Part shown: positions 10,001 through 17,391 of the stretch, piece after piece
Position numbering within the stretch: the first letter of the stretch is position 1
How the letters are laid out: the number at the start of each line of letters is the position of its first letter
Origin: Clostridia bacterium
GTDB taxonomy: Bacteria; Bacillota; Clostridia; Oscillospirales; CAG-272
Length of the DNA stretch: 39,203 nt
Assembly: GCA_017504785.1 (NCBI GenBank)
Contig: JAFVQL010000051.1
Location: forward strand, 1-39,203
Direction: 5' to 3'
The notes under the pieces: generated by a model
What the model saw: the letters and a program-made list of their open reading frames with translations, nothing else
The model's database searches: none
Told to the model about the DNA's origin: nothing
Made by a program: the position numbers and the translations under genes

Positions 10001-11412
10001 AAAACGGTTTGAAGAGCGTTACGATCTACGATATCTTCAACTACTCGCCCGAGGATAAGGGCGCAGAGTCCATCGATCTTCCCCTTTCTTACTACATGCA
10101 CGGTCTTGACGCAATGGTCAGCGCATTCAGCATTCGTTCCTCTTGGGAAAAGGGTGCTATGTGCGTGTCGATCATGGGCGGTGAGAACGCAGTTGCACAC
10201 GCCGACCTTGACGCGGGTACGTTCATGTACTGGAACGGCGGTCACCCTTGGATCTGGGACCTTGGTGCGGATAGCTACGGCATTTCCGGTATCTTCACCA
10301 ATATTTACTACAATGGCAATCTTCCTACCCGTTTCCGTTACTATCGTCACGGCGCAGAGGGTAACAACTGCGTGCTTATTGCATCGCATCAGGACGTTCT
10401 GCCCTTCGGTCAGCGCGTAAACGGTACGGCTCCTATCGTAACGCAGTATTCGGATGAAAACGGCGCGTATGCGATCCTTGACTTGCTGGATATCTATTCT
10501 TCGGAGCCCGAACTTGAAGCGGATGGCGCGTCCCTGCCTCTCGTAAGCACCGCACAGCGCGGTGTGCTCGCAACGGACGGTTATAAGACCGTTGTTCTGC
10601 AGGACCAGATCATCGCTTCCAAGCTGGAAACCTTCTACTGGTTTGCACACTACTCCTCCAACACCATTGCCACCTTCTTTAGCAGCGACGGACGTACTTG
10701 CTACATGAGATATAAGCAGCCCACTGTTGATGAAGAAGGCAAGTCGCACTATGCTCTCCTTCGTCTGACTCTCGTCAGCCCCGACTCTGCGGATAAGTTC
10801 TACGAGACCGGCGCAGGCGACCAGGATATGGTACTGAATACGACCTTCAGAAACGGTACGCACCCGAACTACGCCGAAGAGAAGGAGTATAACCGTTCCA
10901 GCGTAAGAAAGATCTGCATTAAGAGAGAGCAAAAGCTTAACTTCCGTGTAGCGGTCGTGTTTGATCTTCTTCCCGAGGAGTACTATAACTACGAAACCGG
11001 CACGCTTGTGAACGGCGTGGATACGTATCCTTGCAGCTATGAGTGGACGGATCTTTACAACTGGAAGACACAGGCCGCTCCCGATGCGGATGACGACACG
11101 AACCAGGATGGCGAAGATTCCGGCGAAGCAACCCTTGGCATCGAGGATCTTATAGCTTCCCGTCTCAATGCGGAAAACTATCTGGCAGCAGGCACTGCAT
11201 ACGGCACCGCCTTTGCTGAGTACTTTGCAGCTCTGTCCCGTATTCAGAAGGTTTGGGATCTGTATGGCGATACTCCCTCGGCTCCTGCAATCGAGAAGGA
11301 TTACACCGAGTGCGAAGAGTATTTGGTTGTATACCGCAGACTCCAGAGAAGCATGAATCAGGAAAGCGAAAATGCTTTGCTGATCGGTTCTGCTCTGACC
11401 GGTAAGAGATAA
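7033..11412 (+). CDS. Secreted heparinase II/III-type polysaccharide lyase, multidomain
   Basis: A 1459-aa secreted protein. The start at ATG 7033 has AAGGAG at 7020-7025; a TTG at 7009 overlaps the previous stop but lacks a site. The signal peptide ends near FASA (about residue 28). Domains in order: concanavalin-like beta sandwich (about 36-238); copper-amine-oxidase-N-like module (about 290-405), common in clostridial secreted proteins; alpha/alpha-toroid of the alginate lyase/heparinase type (about 440-1015), with NWNAVC and a YWSYGT tyrosine motif; C-terminal heparinase II/III beta sandwich (about 1020-1345), including HADLDAGTF (HxDxGxF signature) and WIWDLGADSY. By family it should cleave uronate-containing polysaccharides by beta-elimination outside the cell. 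The substrate cannot be read from the sequence. A 2-keto-3-deoxygluconate kinase lies just downstream on the other strand. Confidence 0.82.
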   Translation: MKNKFNRLLSFLLIVATLCSLLGVFASAASTETDISVRMFYNRSFNDGWDCANGMSLGSGITTFVNHEYDDDFNYNYYAEFTEPEDSLTGGKNTLTIPLANVPTSGYTVLSFALKLPAESNQNYGLIASGKTSPGENYDFLKIVDGQVSVLDTPFGSVRTDEWIKFQYVMSWADSSRECTVTVDGGGINKTEVIPLIEGQAGASLRYVYFGMGGRTSDSPKRTYKIDDLVFYNTAQNLIAKEDLGLYGMGALISETAQKTVEIFGETILAPTDYIKQGLTMKVNVNWYMTNNKKLNIYTADNDEAYGAPVKINKIVYVPLELVLAHLGLEYKISEASNAIEISAGGTNAVVITMGSERASVNGVVVELSGAPGYVTTEIGGKEYSYPVIPLDSVDIFFAQEGAENPLYYTYDEMGLILLTGKKNVWNRNENLADMATLMEKFVFDYDAANKGAGFGEQLASDIENYNSFSHPYLFANQDRWDTLRAVWIANDQAAYDDLMALTDAQKAALGIKGADPKGYSDTLNKWIRDMIKINANDEAYILANGAYDPTAENAPYGVTTSEKMYAAGSEWLILDSNGNYLGMNPGSDTRGYEEYRGDLNNKNYLKYQDGYDSGGRTKLTTKLNRANYPHYSESVDITYWARDYQITRDLRYAQVVFDWISILGDTKIWQHWGPAHFLNTADGTTEVAIAYDWLCPAWDALVNNNVARPTAETTVYKVYASESSKEVLYYMTAAEYAELGLPAATDKTVVIKTVSGDAVTYSTQERELSSRQKNQGVKQWLTLKAPSFSDVTTYDRKHIAGIIYNQGVYEGWFAVTKNSTEHPCARMTSGYYWITKKDNWNAVCAKGMVLGALMVLEYADYAENTKQMLDIVMHHFFLNGLDEYAPDGAYYESASYWSYGTNSIFQMASAYVSATGKDYGIMDSYGMDRTCYFAAYAESSDAQMWTYNDATEIPSSYPCDFGMKTEWFTWVGKYIGDSGLVDHRMYQLENGLKSVTIYDIFNYSPEDKGAESIDLPLSYYMHGLDAMVSAFSIRSSWEKGAMCVSIMGGENAVAHADLDAGTFMYWNGGHPWIWDLGADSYGISGIFTNIYYNGNLPTRFRYYRHGAEGNNCVLIASHQDVLPFGQRVNGTAPIVTQYSDENGAYAILDLLDIYSSEPELEADGASLPLVSTAQRGVLATDGYKTVVLQDQIIASKLETFYWFAHYSSNTIATFFSSDGRTCYMRYKQPTVDEEGKSHYALLRLTLVSPDSADKFYETGAGDQDMVLNTTFRNGTHPNYAEEKEYNRSSVRKICIKREQKLNFRVAVVFDLLPEEYYNYETGTLVNGVDTYPCSYEWTDLYNWKTQAAPDADDDTNQDGEDSGEATLGIEDLIASRLNAENYLAAGTAYGTAFAEYFAALSRIQKVWDLYGDTPSAPAIEKDYTECEEYLVVYRRLQRSMNQESENALLIGSALTGKR

Positions 11413-11439
11413 AAACAAAAAACAAAAAACAAGAAAACG

Positions 11440-11472
11440 GCGCTATGCCCTTTATGGGCATAGCGCTTTTTT
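11440..11472 (+). terminator. Intrinsic terminator of the lyase operon
   Basis: GCGCTATGCCC, loop TTTAT, GGGCATAGCGC, then a T run. The 11-bp stem is perfect and lies 27 nt after the lyase stop. Confidence 0.93.
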
Positions 11473-11553
11473 CTTTGTTGTTAACAACGGTTGTCTTTTT
11501 TTGTGATTTTTTTGTATTTGAAAAGCACGGCACCCGCTCTTAAAAAGCGAAGC

Positions 11554-11575
11554 TTTGACCGCCGCGGCGGTCAAA
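11554..11575. repeat. 22-bp perfect palindrome
   Basis: A perfect 22-bp palindrome centred on CCGCGG, with arms TTTGACCGCCG and CGGCGGTCAAA. It sits in the spacer between two convergent transcription units and has no T tail, so it is not a simple terminator. It could be a protein-binding site or a repeat remnant. Confidence 0.6.
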
Positions 11576-11621
11576 CGGTAACATAAGGGAGCTTGGATTT
11601 TTGGGGTGAAATGAACTTGCC

Positions 11622-11705
11622 CACTTCCAAAAAGCAAGACCCCGCTCCGAAATTCCAAAAAGCAAGACCTCGCTCCGAAATTCCAGAAAGCAAGACCTCG
11701 CTCTG
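11622..11705. repeat. Three tandem 28-bp units plus a two-unit 21-bp repeat
   Basis: Three consecutive 28-bp units (11622-11649, 11650-11677, 11678-11705) share the core AAAAAGCAAGACCTCGCTCCG with few differences. They are followed, at about 11706-11750, by two copies of a unit ending in TTGCGCGGTAA. The stretch 11473-11764 otherwise has no supportable gene. Confidence 0.8.
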
Positions 11706-11765
11706 CAAAAAGCTTGCGCGGTAACTCTAAAAAAGTTTGCGCGGTAAAGCTTCATTTTCCCGAAA

Positions 11766-11801
11766 GGGAAAAAGAGAGACCTGCCGTAAAGCAGGTCTCT
11801 C
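11766..11801 (-). terminator. Intrinsic terminator of kdgK
   Basis: Read on the minus strand: GAGAGACCTGC, loop TTTACG, GCAGGTCTCTC, then TTTTTCCC. It lies 17 nt beyond the stop codon of the kinase gene. Confidence 0.92.
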
Positions 11802-11818
11802 GTGAAAAAGCCTTTTTA

Positions 11819-12838
11819 TTATCTCTGGATACGGCCGGTGCCGTTACCGCCGGCGAGTGCCTTCACCTCGTCAACGCTTACCATATTGAAGTCGCCCTCG
11901 ATGGAGTGCTTCAAGCAGGAAGCGGCAACTGCAAACTCAACGGCATCCTGCGTGGAGTAACCGTTCAAGCAAGCGTAGATAAGACCGCCGCCGAAGCTGT
12001 CACCGCCGCCAACGCGGTCAACGATGTGCATGTGGTAGGACTTGGAGAAGCAGTATTCCTTTCCGTCGTAAAGAAGAGCCGCCCAGTCGTTGTCATTTGC
12101 GCTGATGGAGGAGCGAAGGGTGATCGCAACCTTCTCGAAGCCAAACTTTTCAGCCAGCTGGCGAGCAACCGACTTGTAACCCTCGTGGTTGAGCTTACCG
12201 CCTGCGATATCGGTGTTCTCCGCATCGATACCGAATACGTCGTGTGCGTCCTCCTCGTTGGAGATGCAAACGTCTACGTACTTGCAAAGCTCGGACATGG
12301 TCTTGTTTGCTTCCTCTCTGGACCAAAGCTTCTTTCTGAAGTTCAAGTCGCAGGAGATCTTCACGCCGTGCGCCTTCGCGCTCTTGCAGGCGTCAAGGCA
12401 GATAGCCGCAACGTTCTTGTTCAGAGCGGGCGTGATGCCGGTGAAGTGGAACCAATCCACGCCCTCGAAGATAGCATCCCAATCGAAATCGGAGGGAACT
12501 GCCTCTGCAATCGCGGAATGTGCACGGTCATAGATAACCTTGGAGGGGCGCTGGGATGCACCCTTCTCGTTGAAGTAGATACCAACACGGTCGCCGCCAC
12601 GAACGATCTTGGAGGTGTCAACGCCGAACTTGCGAAGCGAGTTCACCGCGCTCTGACCGATCTCGTGCTTGGGAAGCTTGGTAACGAATGCGCTGTCCAA
12701 GCCGTAGTTTGCAAGAGAAACCGATACGTTGGCCTCACCGCCGCCGTATACGACGCCGAACTTCTCGGCCTGCGTGAAGCGCAGGTAGCCTTCGGGCGCA
12801 AGGCGAAGCATGATTTCACCAAAAGTAACAACCTTCAT
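11819..12838 (-). CDS. kdgK: 2-keto-3-deoxygluconate kinase (PfkB family)
   Basis: A 339-aa sugar kinase of the PfkB/ribokinase fold, expected to phosphorylate 2-keto-3-deoxy-D-gluconate (KDG) to KDPG with ATP in the cytoplasm. The N-terminus (VVTFGEIMLRLAPEG) and the glycine motif GGGEANVSVSLANYG are typical of the KDG kinase branch. The C-terminal motif is DRVGGGDSFGGG (GGGDSF instead of the commoner GAGDAF), holding the catalytic aspartate. The start has AAAGGAAA 9 nt upstream. It has its own promoter and terminator. KDG arises from unsaturated uronates made by polysaccharide lyases, so the neighbouring heparinase-type lyase supports this substrate over fructose or ribose. Substrate assignment remains an inference. 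Confidence 0.88.
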   Translation of the reverse strand: MKVVTFGEIMLRLAPEGYLRFTQAEKFGVVYGGGEANVSVSLANYGLDSAFVTKLPKHEIGQSAVNSLRKFGVDTSKIVRGGDRVGIYFNEKGASQRPSKVIYDRAHSAIAEAVPSDFDWDAIFEGVDWFHFTGITPALNKNVAAICLDACKSAKAHGVKISCDLNFRKKLWSREEANKTMSELCKYVDVCISNEEDAHDVFGIDAENTDIAGGKLNHEGYKSVARQLAEKFGFEKVAITLRSSISANDNDWAALLYDGKEYCFSKSYHMHIVDRVGGGDSFGGGLIYACLNGYSTQDAVEFAVAASCLKHSIEGDFNMVSVDEVKALAGGNGTGRIQR

Positions 12839-12887
12839 TTTGTAAATTTCCTTTCAGATATATAATATTTAATTGTACTCCGCATAT

Positions 12888-12916
12888 ATTGTATCATAAC
12901 CCGTCTCTAAAATCAA
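12888..12916 (-). promoter_or_regulatory. Sigma-A promoter of kdgK
   Basis: On the minus strand TTGATT (12916-12911), 17 nt, TACAAT (12893-12888). It lies about 50 nt upstream of the kdgK start. Confidence 0.75.
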
Positions 12917-12953
12917 GGGGTTGCTCCGTACTTTATAAAAAATAATACGAAGC

Positions 12954-13202
12954 TTATTTGCTTTCTGCGGCAAGCTCCGCGCGGCATCTTTCGCAGATCT
13001 TCTTGTCCTTAAAGAGGGAAACGTTTTCCGTACCGCCGCAGAAAATGCAGGTGGGCGCGTATTTTGCCAAAAGAATGTGATCTCCGTCCACGAAGATCTC
13101 GACGGGATCGTTGCTCTGAATATCCATCTGGCGGCGCATCTCCTTGGGAATAACGATGCGGCCAAGCTCGTCGATGTGGCGGATCATACCGGTTGCTTTC
13201 AT
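12954..13202 (-). CDS. AbrB/SpoVT-type transition-state regulator with zinc-ribbon tail
   Basis: An 82-aa DNA-binding protein. Residues 1-48 form the AbrB/MazE swapped-hairpin domain (ELGRIVIPKEMRR, then DPVEIFVDGDHILL). The C-terminus has two Cys pairs (CIFC and CERC), suggesting a small metal-binding ribbon. This domain layout is common in Clostridia. Such proteins dimerise and control stationary-phase or sporulation genes. The start is ATG with GAAAGGAAA about 7 nt upstream. It is transcribed divergently from spoIIIAA, with 136 bp between them, which makes control of the spoIIIA operon plausible but unproven. Confidence 0.88.
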   Translation of the reverse strand: MKATGMIRHIDELGRIVIPKEMRRQMDIQSNDPVEIFVDGDHILLAKYAPTCIFCGGTENVSLFKDKKICERCRAELAAESK

Positions 13203-13240
13203 GTGTTTTTCCTTTCACGCTTTTTTTGATTTATGCTTCT

Positions 13241-13269
13241 ATTGTAGCAAAAAATTCGACAGTTGTCAA
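13241..13269 (-). promoter_or_regulatory. Sigma-A promoter of the AbrB-type gene
   Basis: On the minus strand TTGACA (13269-13264), 17 nt, TACAAT (13246-13241). The -35 box is perfect. It lies in the divergent intergenic region shared with spoIIIAA. No convincing sporulation-sigma promoter could be picked out for spoIIIAA itself. Confidence 0.85.
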
Positions 13270-13338
13270 TATAAAAATTGAAAATTTTACCATTTTTATG
13301 GAAAAAAATACCAGACAATTCGACAAAAGGAGACAAGC

Positions 13339-14229
13339 ATGAAGGCAGCGGCGGAGGGACGCGCGAAAGTTTTGGAGCTTTTGCCTCGGGCGCTTTCGGC
13401 GGAGCTTTATATGCTCGGCGGTGGCAGAAGCGCTTTTTTTGAAAGACTTGAGGAGCTTCGTCTGCGCGCGCCGGGGAAATGCTCTATTGTGCTCGGCGGC
13501 GCGCACCGTGCCTTGCAAACGCGCCTTACGCCCGCGGACCTGGAGGGGGTGACCGCTTTGCTTTGCGGCGGCTCGCGCTATGCCTACGAGGAGTGCATTG
13601 CGAGCGGCTATATCCCCTTTGAGGGCGGCATTCGCATCGGCGTGTGCGGTCGGGCGAGATACGAGGGCGAGGTGATGCGCGGTATTTGCGAGATCGGCGC
13701 GCTCGTTATTCGATTTCCGCATCCGCATCCCGAAATGGAAGGGATGCTGGCAGATGCTTTTTTCGGGGCGAGGCAGGGCCTTTTGATCTATGCGCCGCCC
13801 GGCGCCGGAAAAACCACGGCGCTTCGCGCGCTTGCACGGTTTCTCGGTACGCGCGTGCCGCCCATGCGCGTTACGGTGATCGACGAGAGGTTAGAGTTTT
13901 GCCCCGAGGATTACGAGGATGCGACCGTGGATATTCTGCGCGGCTACCATCGCGCAGAGGCGCTCGAAATTGCGTACCGATCGATGAATCCCGAGGTAGT
14001 GATGCTCGATGAGATCGGCGCGGAGGGGGAGGCGCGTGCCCTTTCTGCCTTGCTTCGCGGCGGCACGCGCACGGTGGCAACAGCACACGCAAACGACAGG
14101 GAGGATCTTTGCCGCCGCGGCGTGCTCCGCCCCTTTTGGGAGCAGGGGTGCTTTGATGTTTTTCTCGGACTGAAAAGAGAAAACGGGCGCATCGCCTATG
14201 ATCTATATAAGAAAACGGAAAGCGATTGA
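13339..14229 (+). CDS. spoIIIAA: Stage III sporulation protein AA, ATPase
   Basis: A 296-aa secretion-type ATPase of the mother-cell SpoIIIA complex, which forms a channel to the forespore. The Walker A motif PPGAGKTT lies near residues 153-160. The Walker B region is VVMLDEIG (about 219-226), followed by a GGTRTVATAHA segment. The length is slightly below the usual 305-330 aa. The start is ATG 13339 with AAAAGGAG at 13325-13332. It is the first gene of an eight-gene operon. The operon is noticeably richer in G and C than most of the window. Confidence 0.95.
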   Translation: MKAAAEGRAKVLELLPRALSAELYMLGGGRSAFFERLEELRLRAPGKCSIVLGGAHRALQTRLTPADLEGVTALLCGGSRYAYEECIASGYIPFEGGIRIGVCGRARYEGEVMRGICEIGALVIRFPHPHPEMEGMLADAFFGARQGLLIYAPPGAGKTTALRALARFLGTRVPPMRVTVIDERLEFCPEDYEDATVDILRGYHRAEALEIAYRSMNPEVVMLDEIGAEGEARALSALLRGGTRTVATAHANDREDLCRRGVLRPFWEQGCFDVFLGLKRENGRIAYDLYKKTESD

Positions 14230-14237
14230 GGTGCAAA

Positions 14238-14720
14238 ATGCTTCGCTATGTTGGTGCAATGTGTATATTTATGTTTGCATTTTATTTCATTTATGCCTAT
14301 GAAAAATACCAAAAACAAAAAAATGCGTGCGGAAAAACCTTTCTTGATTTTTTGATTTTTTTGGAAAACGAGATGGGCGGCCTCGGCCGCCCGATGGCGG
14401 TCTGTGCAAGGGATTTTTCATGCGATGGCGGGCCTTGCGCGCCCTTCTTTTCCGCGCTTGAGGCGGGGAATGCGCCCGGCGCCGCCTACCGCGCGGTGCA
14501 AAAGGATCTGCCGCTCTGTGGGGAAATGGACGGCATACTGATGGCTGCCTTCGATTCCTTTTCGGGCGGTCGCTCGGCGGTGCGGCGTGCGGTAGGCGAT
14601 GCAAGGGCGCGCTTTTCGCGCTTGCTTGCGGGAGAGGAGGCGCAACGGGCGCGGCGGGTGCGCCTTTTCCGTACGCTGACAACGGCCTCTGCCATGGGAC
14701 TTGTTATCCTTTTATTATGA
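14238..14720 (+). CDS. spoIIIAB: Stage III sporulation protein AB
   Basis: A 160-aa inner-membrane protein of the SpoIIIA complex, resembling GspF-type platform proteins. There is an N-terminal membrane segment (residues about 4-20, FMFAFYFIYAY) and a C-terminal hydrophobic end (MGLVILLL). The start is ATG 14238 behind GAGGTG (14229-14234). An in-frame TTG at 14226 would overlap spoIIIAA but has no ribosome binding site. It lies 8 nt after spoIIIAA. Confidence 0.88.
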   Translation: MLRYVGAMCIFMFAFYFIYAYEKYQKQKNACGKTFLDFLIFLENEMGGLGRPMAVCARDFSCDGGPCAPFFSALEAGNAPGAAYRAVQKDLPLCGEMDGILMAAFDSFSGGRSAVRRAVGDARARFSRLLAGEEAQRARRVRLFRTLTTASAMGLVILLL

Positions 14721-14774
14721 AGGACGGGAGAAGAAATAGGTGCGCGGCACGGAGAGCGGAAAGGATGAAAGTGA

Positions 14775-14969
14775 ATGGATATTGCGCTTGTGATGAAGGT
14801 GGCGGGCGTCGGCATGATCGTGACGGTGTGCTGTCAGGTGCTTTCCAAGGCGGGGCGGGATGAGCAGGCAATGCTGGTCTCGCTTTCGGGCATCGTGCTC
14901 GTGCTGATGCTTCTTATCGGTGAGCTTGGAGAGCTTTTTGATTCTGTGCGCCGCGTGTTCGGGCTGTGA
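14775..14969 (+). CDS. spoIIIAC: Stage III sporulation protein AC
   Basis: A 64-aa membrane protein with two hydrophobic segments (residues about 4-24 and 33-53). It contains the family pattern VCCQVLSKAGRDEQAML. The length matches SpoIIIAC exactly. It works with SpoIIIAD and SpoIIIAE in the forespore channel. It ends by overlapping spoIIIAD by 4 nt. Confidence 0.93.
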   Translation: MDIALVMKVAGVGMIVTVCCQVLSKAGRDEQAMLVSLSGIVLVLMLLIGELGELFDSVRRVFGL

Positions 14970-15352
14970 CGGATATGCTCGGTACGCTTGCGATCGGTCT
15001 GCTTTTGGCGGTCACGGCGGTGCTTCTCAAGGACCTCGGATGGCGGGGCGCGGCGGTTTTCTCCGCGTTTTCGCTGGTTGCGCTGCTTTCGCTTTGCGCG
15101 GACGGTCTGCTCTCGCTTTCGGGTGCGCTCGCCGCGCTTGCCTCGCACGCCTCGCTCTCGGCGGCGGCAGAGGGGGTGCTCAAGATCGCGGGGATCGGAT
15201 TTCTTGCGGGTGTGACGGCGGACGTTTGCCGTGAGCTGGGAGAAAACGGCGTAGCGCGCGGCGTTTTGATTGCGGGCCGCATCGAGATGCTTTGCATCGC
15301 TTTGCCTTATTTAGAAAAAATCATCGCCCTCGGCGTGGAGCTTTTGGAATGA
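14966..15352 (+). CDS. spoIIIAD: Stage III sporulation protein AD
   Basis: A 128-aa polytopic membrane protein of the SpoIIIA complex. It starts at GTG 14966, overlapping the spoIIIAC stop in a GTGA junction, which indicates translational coupling. Three to four hydrophobic stretches and the C-terminal GRIEMLCIALPYLEKII segment fit the family. It ends in an ATGA overlap with spoIIIAE. Confidence 0.92.
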   Translation: MTDMLGTLAIGLLLAVTAVLLKDLGWRGAAVFSAFSLVALLSLCADGLLSLSGALAALASHASLSAAAEGVLKIAGIGFLAGVTADVCRELGENGVARGVLIAGRIEMLCIALPYLEKIIALGVELLE

Positions 15353-16449
15353 AAGGGACTGCTTTTAAAAGGATATGCCTATTTTTCTGTTTTTGCTTGC
15401 TTTCGGTATCTTCGCTTGCCACGAGTGCCTCGGCACAGGGCGAGGCGGAGGCGCTCCTTTCGGAGCTTCGGGAGATATTGCCTCCCTCGCTTCGCACGGA
15501 GAATACGGAACAGCTGCTTTCCCGTGTCGGCGTTCGCGGTATTTTTGAAGAGATCCTCGCCGCGCTTTCGGGGGAGGGAGGCGCGTTTGCTTCGTTTCTG
15601 CTTTTGTGCCTTGGGAGCGCGGTTCTGATCGCGGCGGCGCACGCGGTGGCAGACGGCTCTGCGGCGTCGCTTCTCGAGGGGCTTGCGGCGGCGATGATGG
15701 GAATCGTGATCTTTGAGCCGCTCGGCGCGTGCGCCGAAGCAACCGTCCGACAGTTAAACGAGTCCGCCGCCTTTTTCGGCGCCGCTTCTCCGATCATGCA
15801 CGGGATCACGCTGGCGGCGGGCGGGGTGCAGAGTGCGGCCGCGGCCGCGATGGGAGCGCAGATCACGCTCTACGTGATCGAGCTGTTTTTCTGCCGTCTG
15901 GTCGTGCCGGTCGCCTCGGTACTGATGGCGCTCGGCTTGATCTCTACGCTCGGAGAGGAGGGCGCGGCGCTTTCCTCGCTTTCGGGCAGCATTCGGCGCA
16001 TATTTTTATGGATGCTCGGGCTTGGAACGACGCTTCTTTCCGCGGCACTTTCCTTGCAAACGATCCTGTCCGCCGGGGCGGACAGTGCCGCCATGCGAAC
16101 GGCGAAGTACACCGCTACGGGGCTTTTGCCCTTGGTCGGCGGTGCGGTCTCCGCCTCGCTTTCCACGCTTGCCACGGGTCTTTCCTTCGTGAAAACGACG
16201 GCGGGCGTTTCGGTCGTGGCGGCGCTTTTATTGCTCACCGTGCCGATGCTGATCCGCTTGCTCTTATATCGCTTATGCCTGGATATTTCCTCCGGGTTTT
16301 CGGAATTTCTCGGCATCCGCGGCGCGGCACGGATGTTTTCCGCCTTCAAGAGCGGTATGGATGCGCTGATCGCCGTGTTCGCACTCTGCTCGGTCTTGTT
16401 TCTTTTACAGAGCGTTCTCTTTTTGTACGCGGGGGTGGCGATCCTATGA
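15349..16449 (+). CDS. spoIIIAE: Stage III sporulation protein AE
   Basis: A 366-aa membrane protein with an N-terminal signal-like segment (residues 1-30, ending near SASA) and about six further hydrophobic stretches. The repeated Gly/Ala/Ser-rich helices and the KTTAGVSVVAALLLLTVPML segment near residues 282-301 match SpoIIIAE. The start is ATG 15349, overlapping the spoIIIAD stop; an open frame continues 19 codons upstream but lies inside spoIIIAD. It ends in an ATGA overlap with spoIIIAF. Confidence 0.92.
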   Translation: MKGTAFKRICLFFCFCLLSVSSLATSASAQGEAEALLSELREILPPSLRTENTEQLLSRVGVRGIFEEILAALSGEGGAFASFLLLCLGSAVLIAAAHAVADGSAASLLEGLAAAMMGIVIFEPLGACAEATVRQLNESAAFFGAASPIMHGITLAAGGVQSAAAAAMGAQITLYVIELFFCRLVVPVASVLMALGLISTLGEEGAALSSLSGSIRRIFLWMLGLGTTLLSAALSLQTILSAGADSAAMRTAKYTATGLLPLVGGAVSASLSTLATGLSFVKTTAGVSVVAALLLLTVPMLIRLLLYRLCLDISSGFSEFLGIRGAARMFSAFKSGMDALIAVFALCSVLFLLQSVLFLYAGVAIL

Positions 16450-16910
16450 AGGAATACTTGATCTCGGTGGTGCTGATCACGGCGCTGGTCGCGCTTGCCT
16501 CGCATTTTCTTTCGGGCACGGATGCGGCGGGCTACGGCAGACTTTCGCTGGGCATCGTTTTGCTTTGGACGGTGCTTTCGCCGCTCGCTTCCTTGCTTTC
16601 CGCCCTGCCGGCGCTTCCAAACCTTCCCGAGCCGCCCGCAGGGGATACGGACGCGCCGCTTTACGAGCAGTATGCCGAGGCGGGCTTTTGCGAGGGGATC
16701 GCGCTTGCAGTGGGGGAGCGGTTCGGTATTTCGGCGGAGCATATCTCGGTGCGCGCCGAGGGGTTTGATATAACGAAAATGCGCGCGGAGAGGGTCCGTA
16801 TACTTTTGCGCGGCAAGGCCGCTTTTGCAGACAGCCGCGCGATCGCCGCCTTCGTGGAGGGCGAGGGGCTTGGAGAATGTGAGGTGGAGATAGAGATTGG
16901 TGCTTCCTGA
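16446..16910 (+). CDS. spoIIIAF: Stage III sporulation protein AF
   Basis: A 154-aa protein with two N-terminal membrane helices (residues about 5-22 and 32-55) and a soluble C-terminal domain. This is the layout of SpoIIIAF, which is usually nearer 200 aa. The start ATG 16446 overlaps the spoIIIAE stop. The 3' end overlaps spoIIIAG. Confidence 0.85.
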   Translation: MKEYLISVVLITALVALASHFLSGTDAAGYGRLSLGIVLLWTVLSPLASLLSALPALPNLPEPPAGDTDAPLYEQYAEAGFCEGIALAVGERFGISAEHISVRAEGFDITKMRAERVRILLRGKAAFADSRAIAAFVEGEGLGECEVEIEIGAS

Positions 16911-17313
16911 ATTTTTGAAGAAAACGCCGGGGCTTTGGCGAATGGGACTGATCCTTTTGCTCGGTGTTGCCCTTTTGCTTTTTTCGTCCGGGCAAGGGAA
17001 GAGCGAAACCCGAACGGACGCCGAGGGCGATCTTTCGGCTTACGGCGCGGCGCTGGAAAAGCGCCTTGAGGATATGTGCGAGCGTGTGGCGGGCGTGGGA
17101 GATGCGCGCGTGATGGTGACCTTTGAGAGCGGCGCGGCGGTGGAATACAGCGGGAGCGGCGAAAGCTATACGCGCCCGCCCAAGGTGCAGGGCGTGACGG
17201 TGCTTTGCGCGGGCGGGGCGGAGGCCACGGTGCGCGCCTCGCTTTCGGGGATGCTTTCCGCTCTGCTGGGCGTTGGGGCGAGCCGCATCTGTATTTTGCC
17301 CCTGGCGCCTTAA
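16897..17313 (+). CDS. spoIIIAG: Stage III sporulation protein AG
   Basis: A 138-aa single-pass membrane protein (helix at residues about 16-31) with an outer domain of the YscJ/FliF ring-building type. By family it assembles a ring between mother cell and forespore. VMVTFESGAAVEYS and GVTVLCAGG fit the ring domain. It is shorter than the usual 200 aa because the linker after the helix is short. The start is TTG 16897 or GTG 16900 behind GGTGGAG (16882-16888). It overlaps the end of spoIIIAF by 14 nt. Confidence 0.87.
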   Translation: MVLPEFLKKTPGLWRMGLILLLGVALLLFSSGQGKSETRTDAEGDLSAYGAALEKRLEDMCERVAGVGDARVMVTFESGAAVEYSGSGESYTRPPKVQGVTVLCAGGAEATVRASLSGMLSALLGVGASRICILPLAP

Positions 17314-17391
17314 AGGAGCCGAAAAAAACAGGAATATATTTTCTTGGAATCTCATAAGTATTAGTAACAAAACAATAAGGAGAAGCATACC

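Noticed and set aside
7003..11418. A 1471-codon open frame on the minus strand across the lyase gene
   Set aside because: It is the exact antiparallel frame of the lyase codons and stays open only because the gene avoids TTA, CTA and TCA. It has no ribosome binding site, and its translation is unlike any protein. Similar shadows cover trpB, the 1557-aa gene, kdgK, asd, ackA and the MutS-like gene.
11714..12865. A 383-codon plus-strand frame over kdgK
   Set aside because: It is antisense to a clear PfkB kinase and has no ribosome binding site or family motif.
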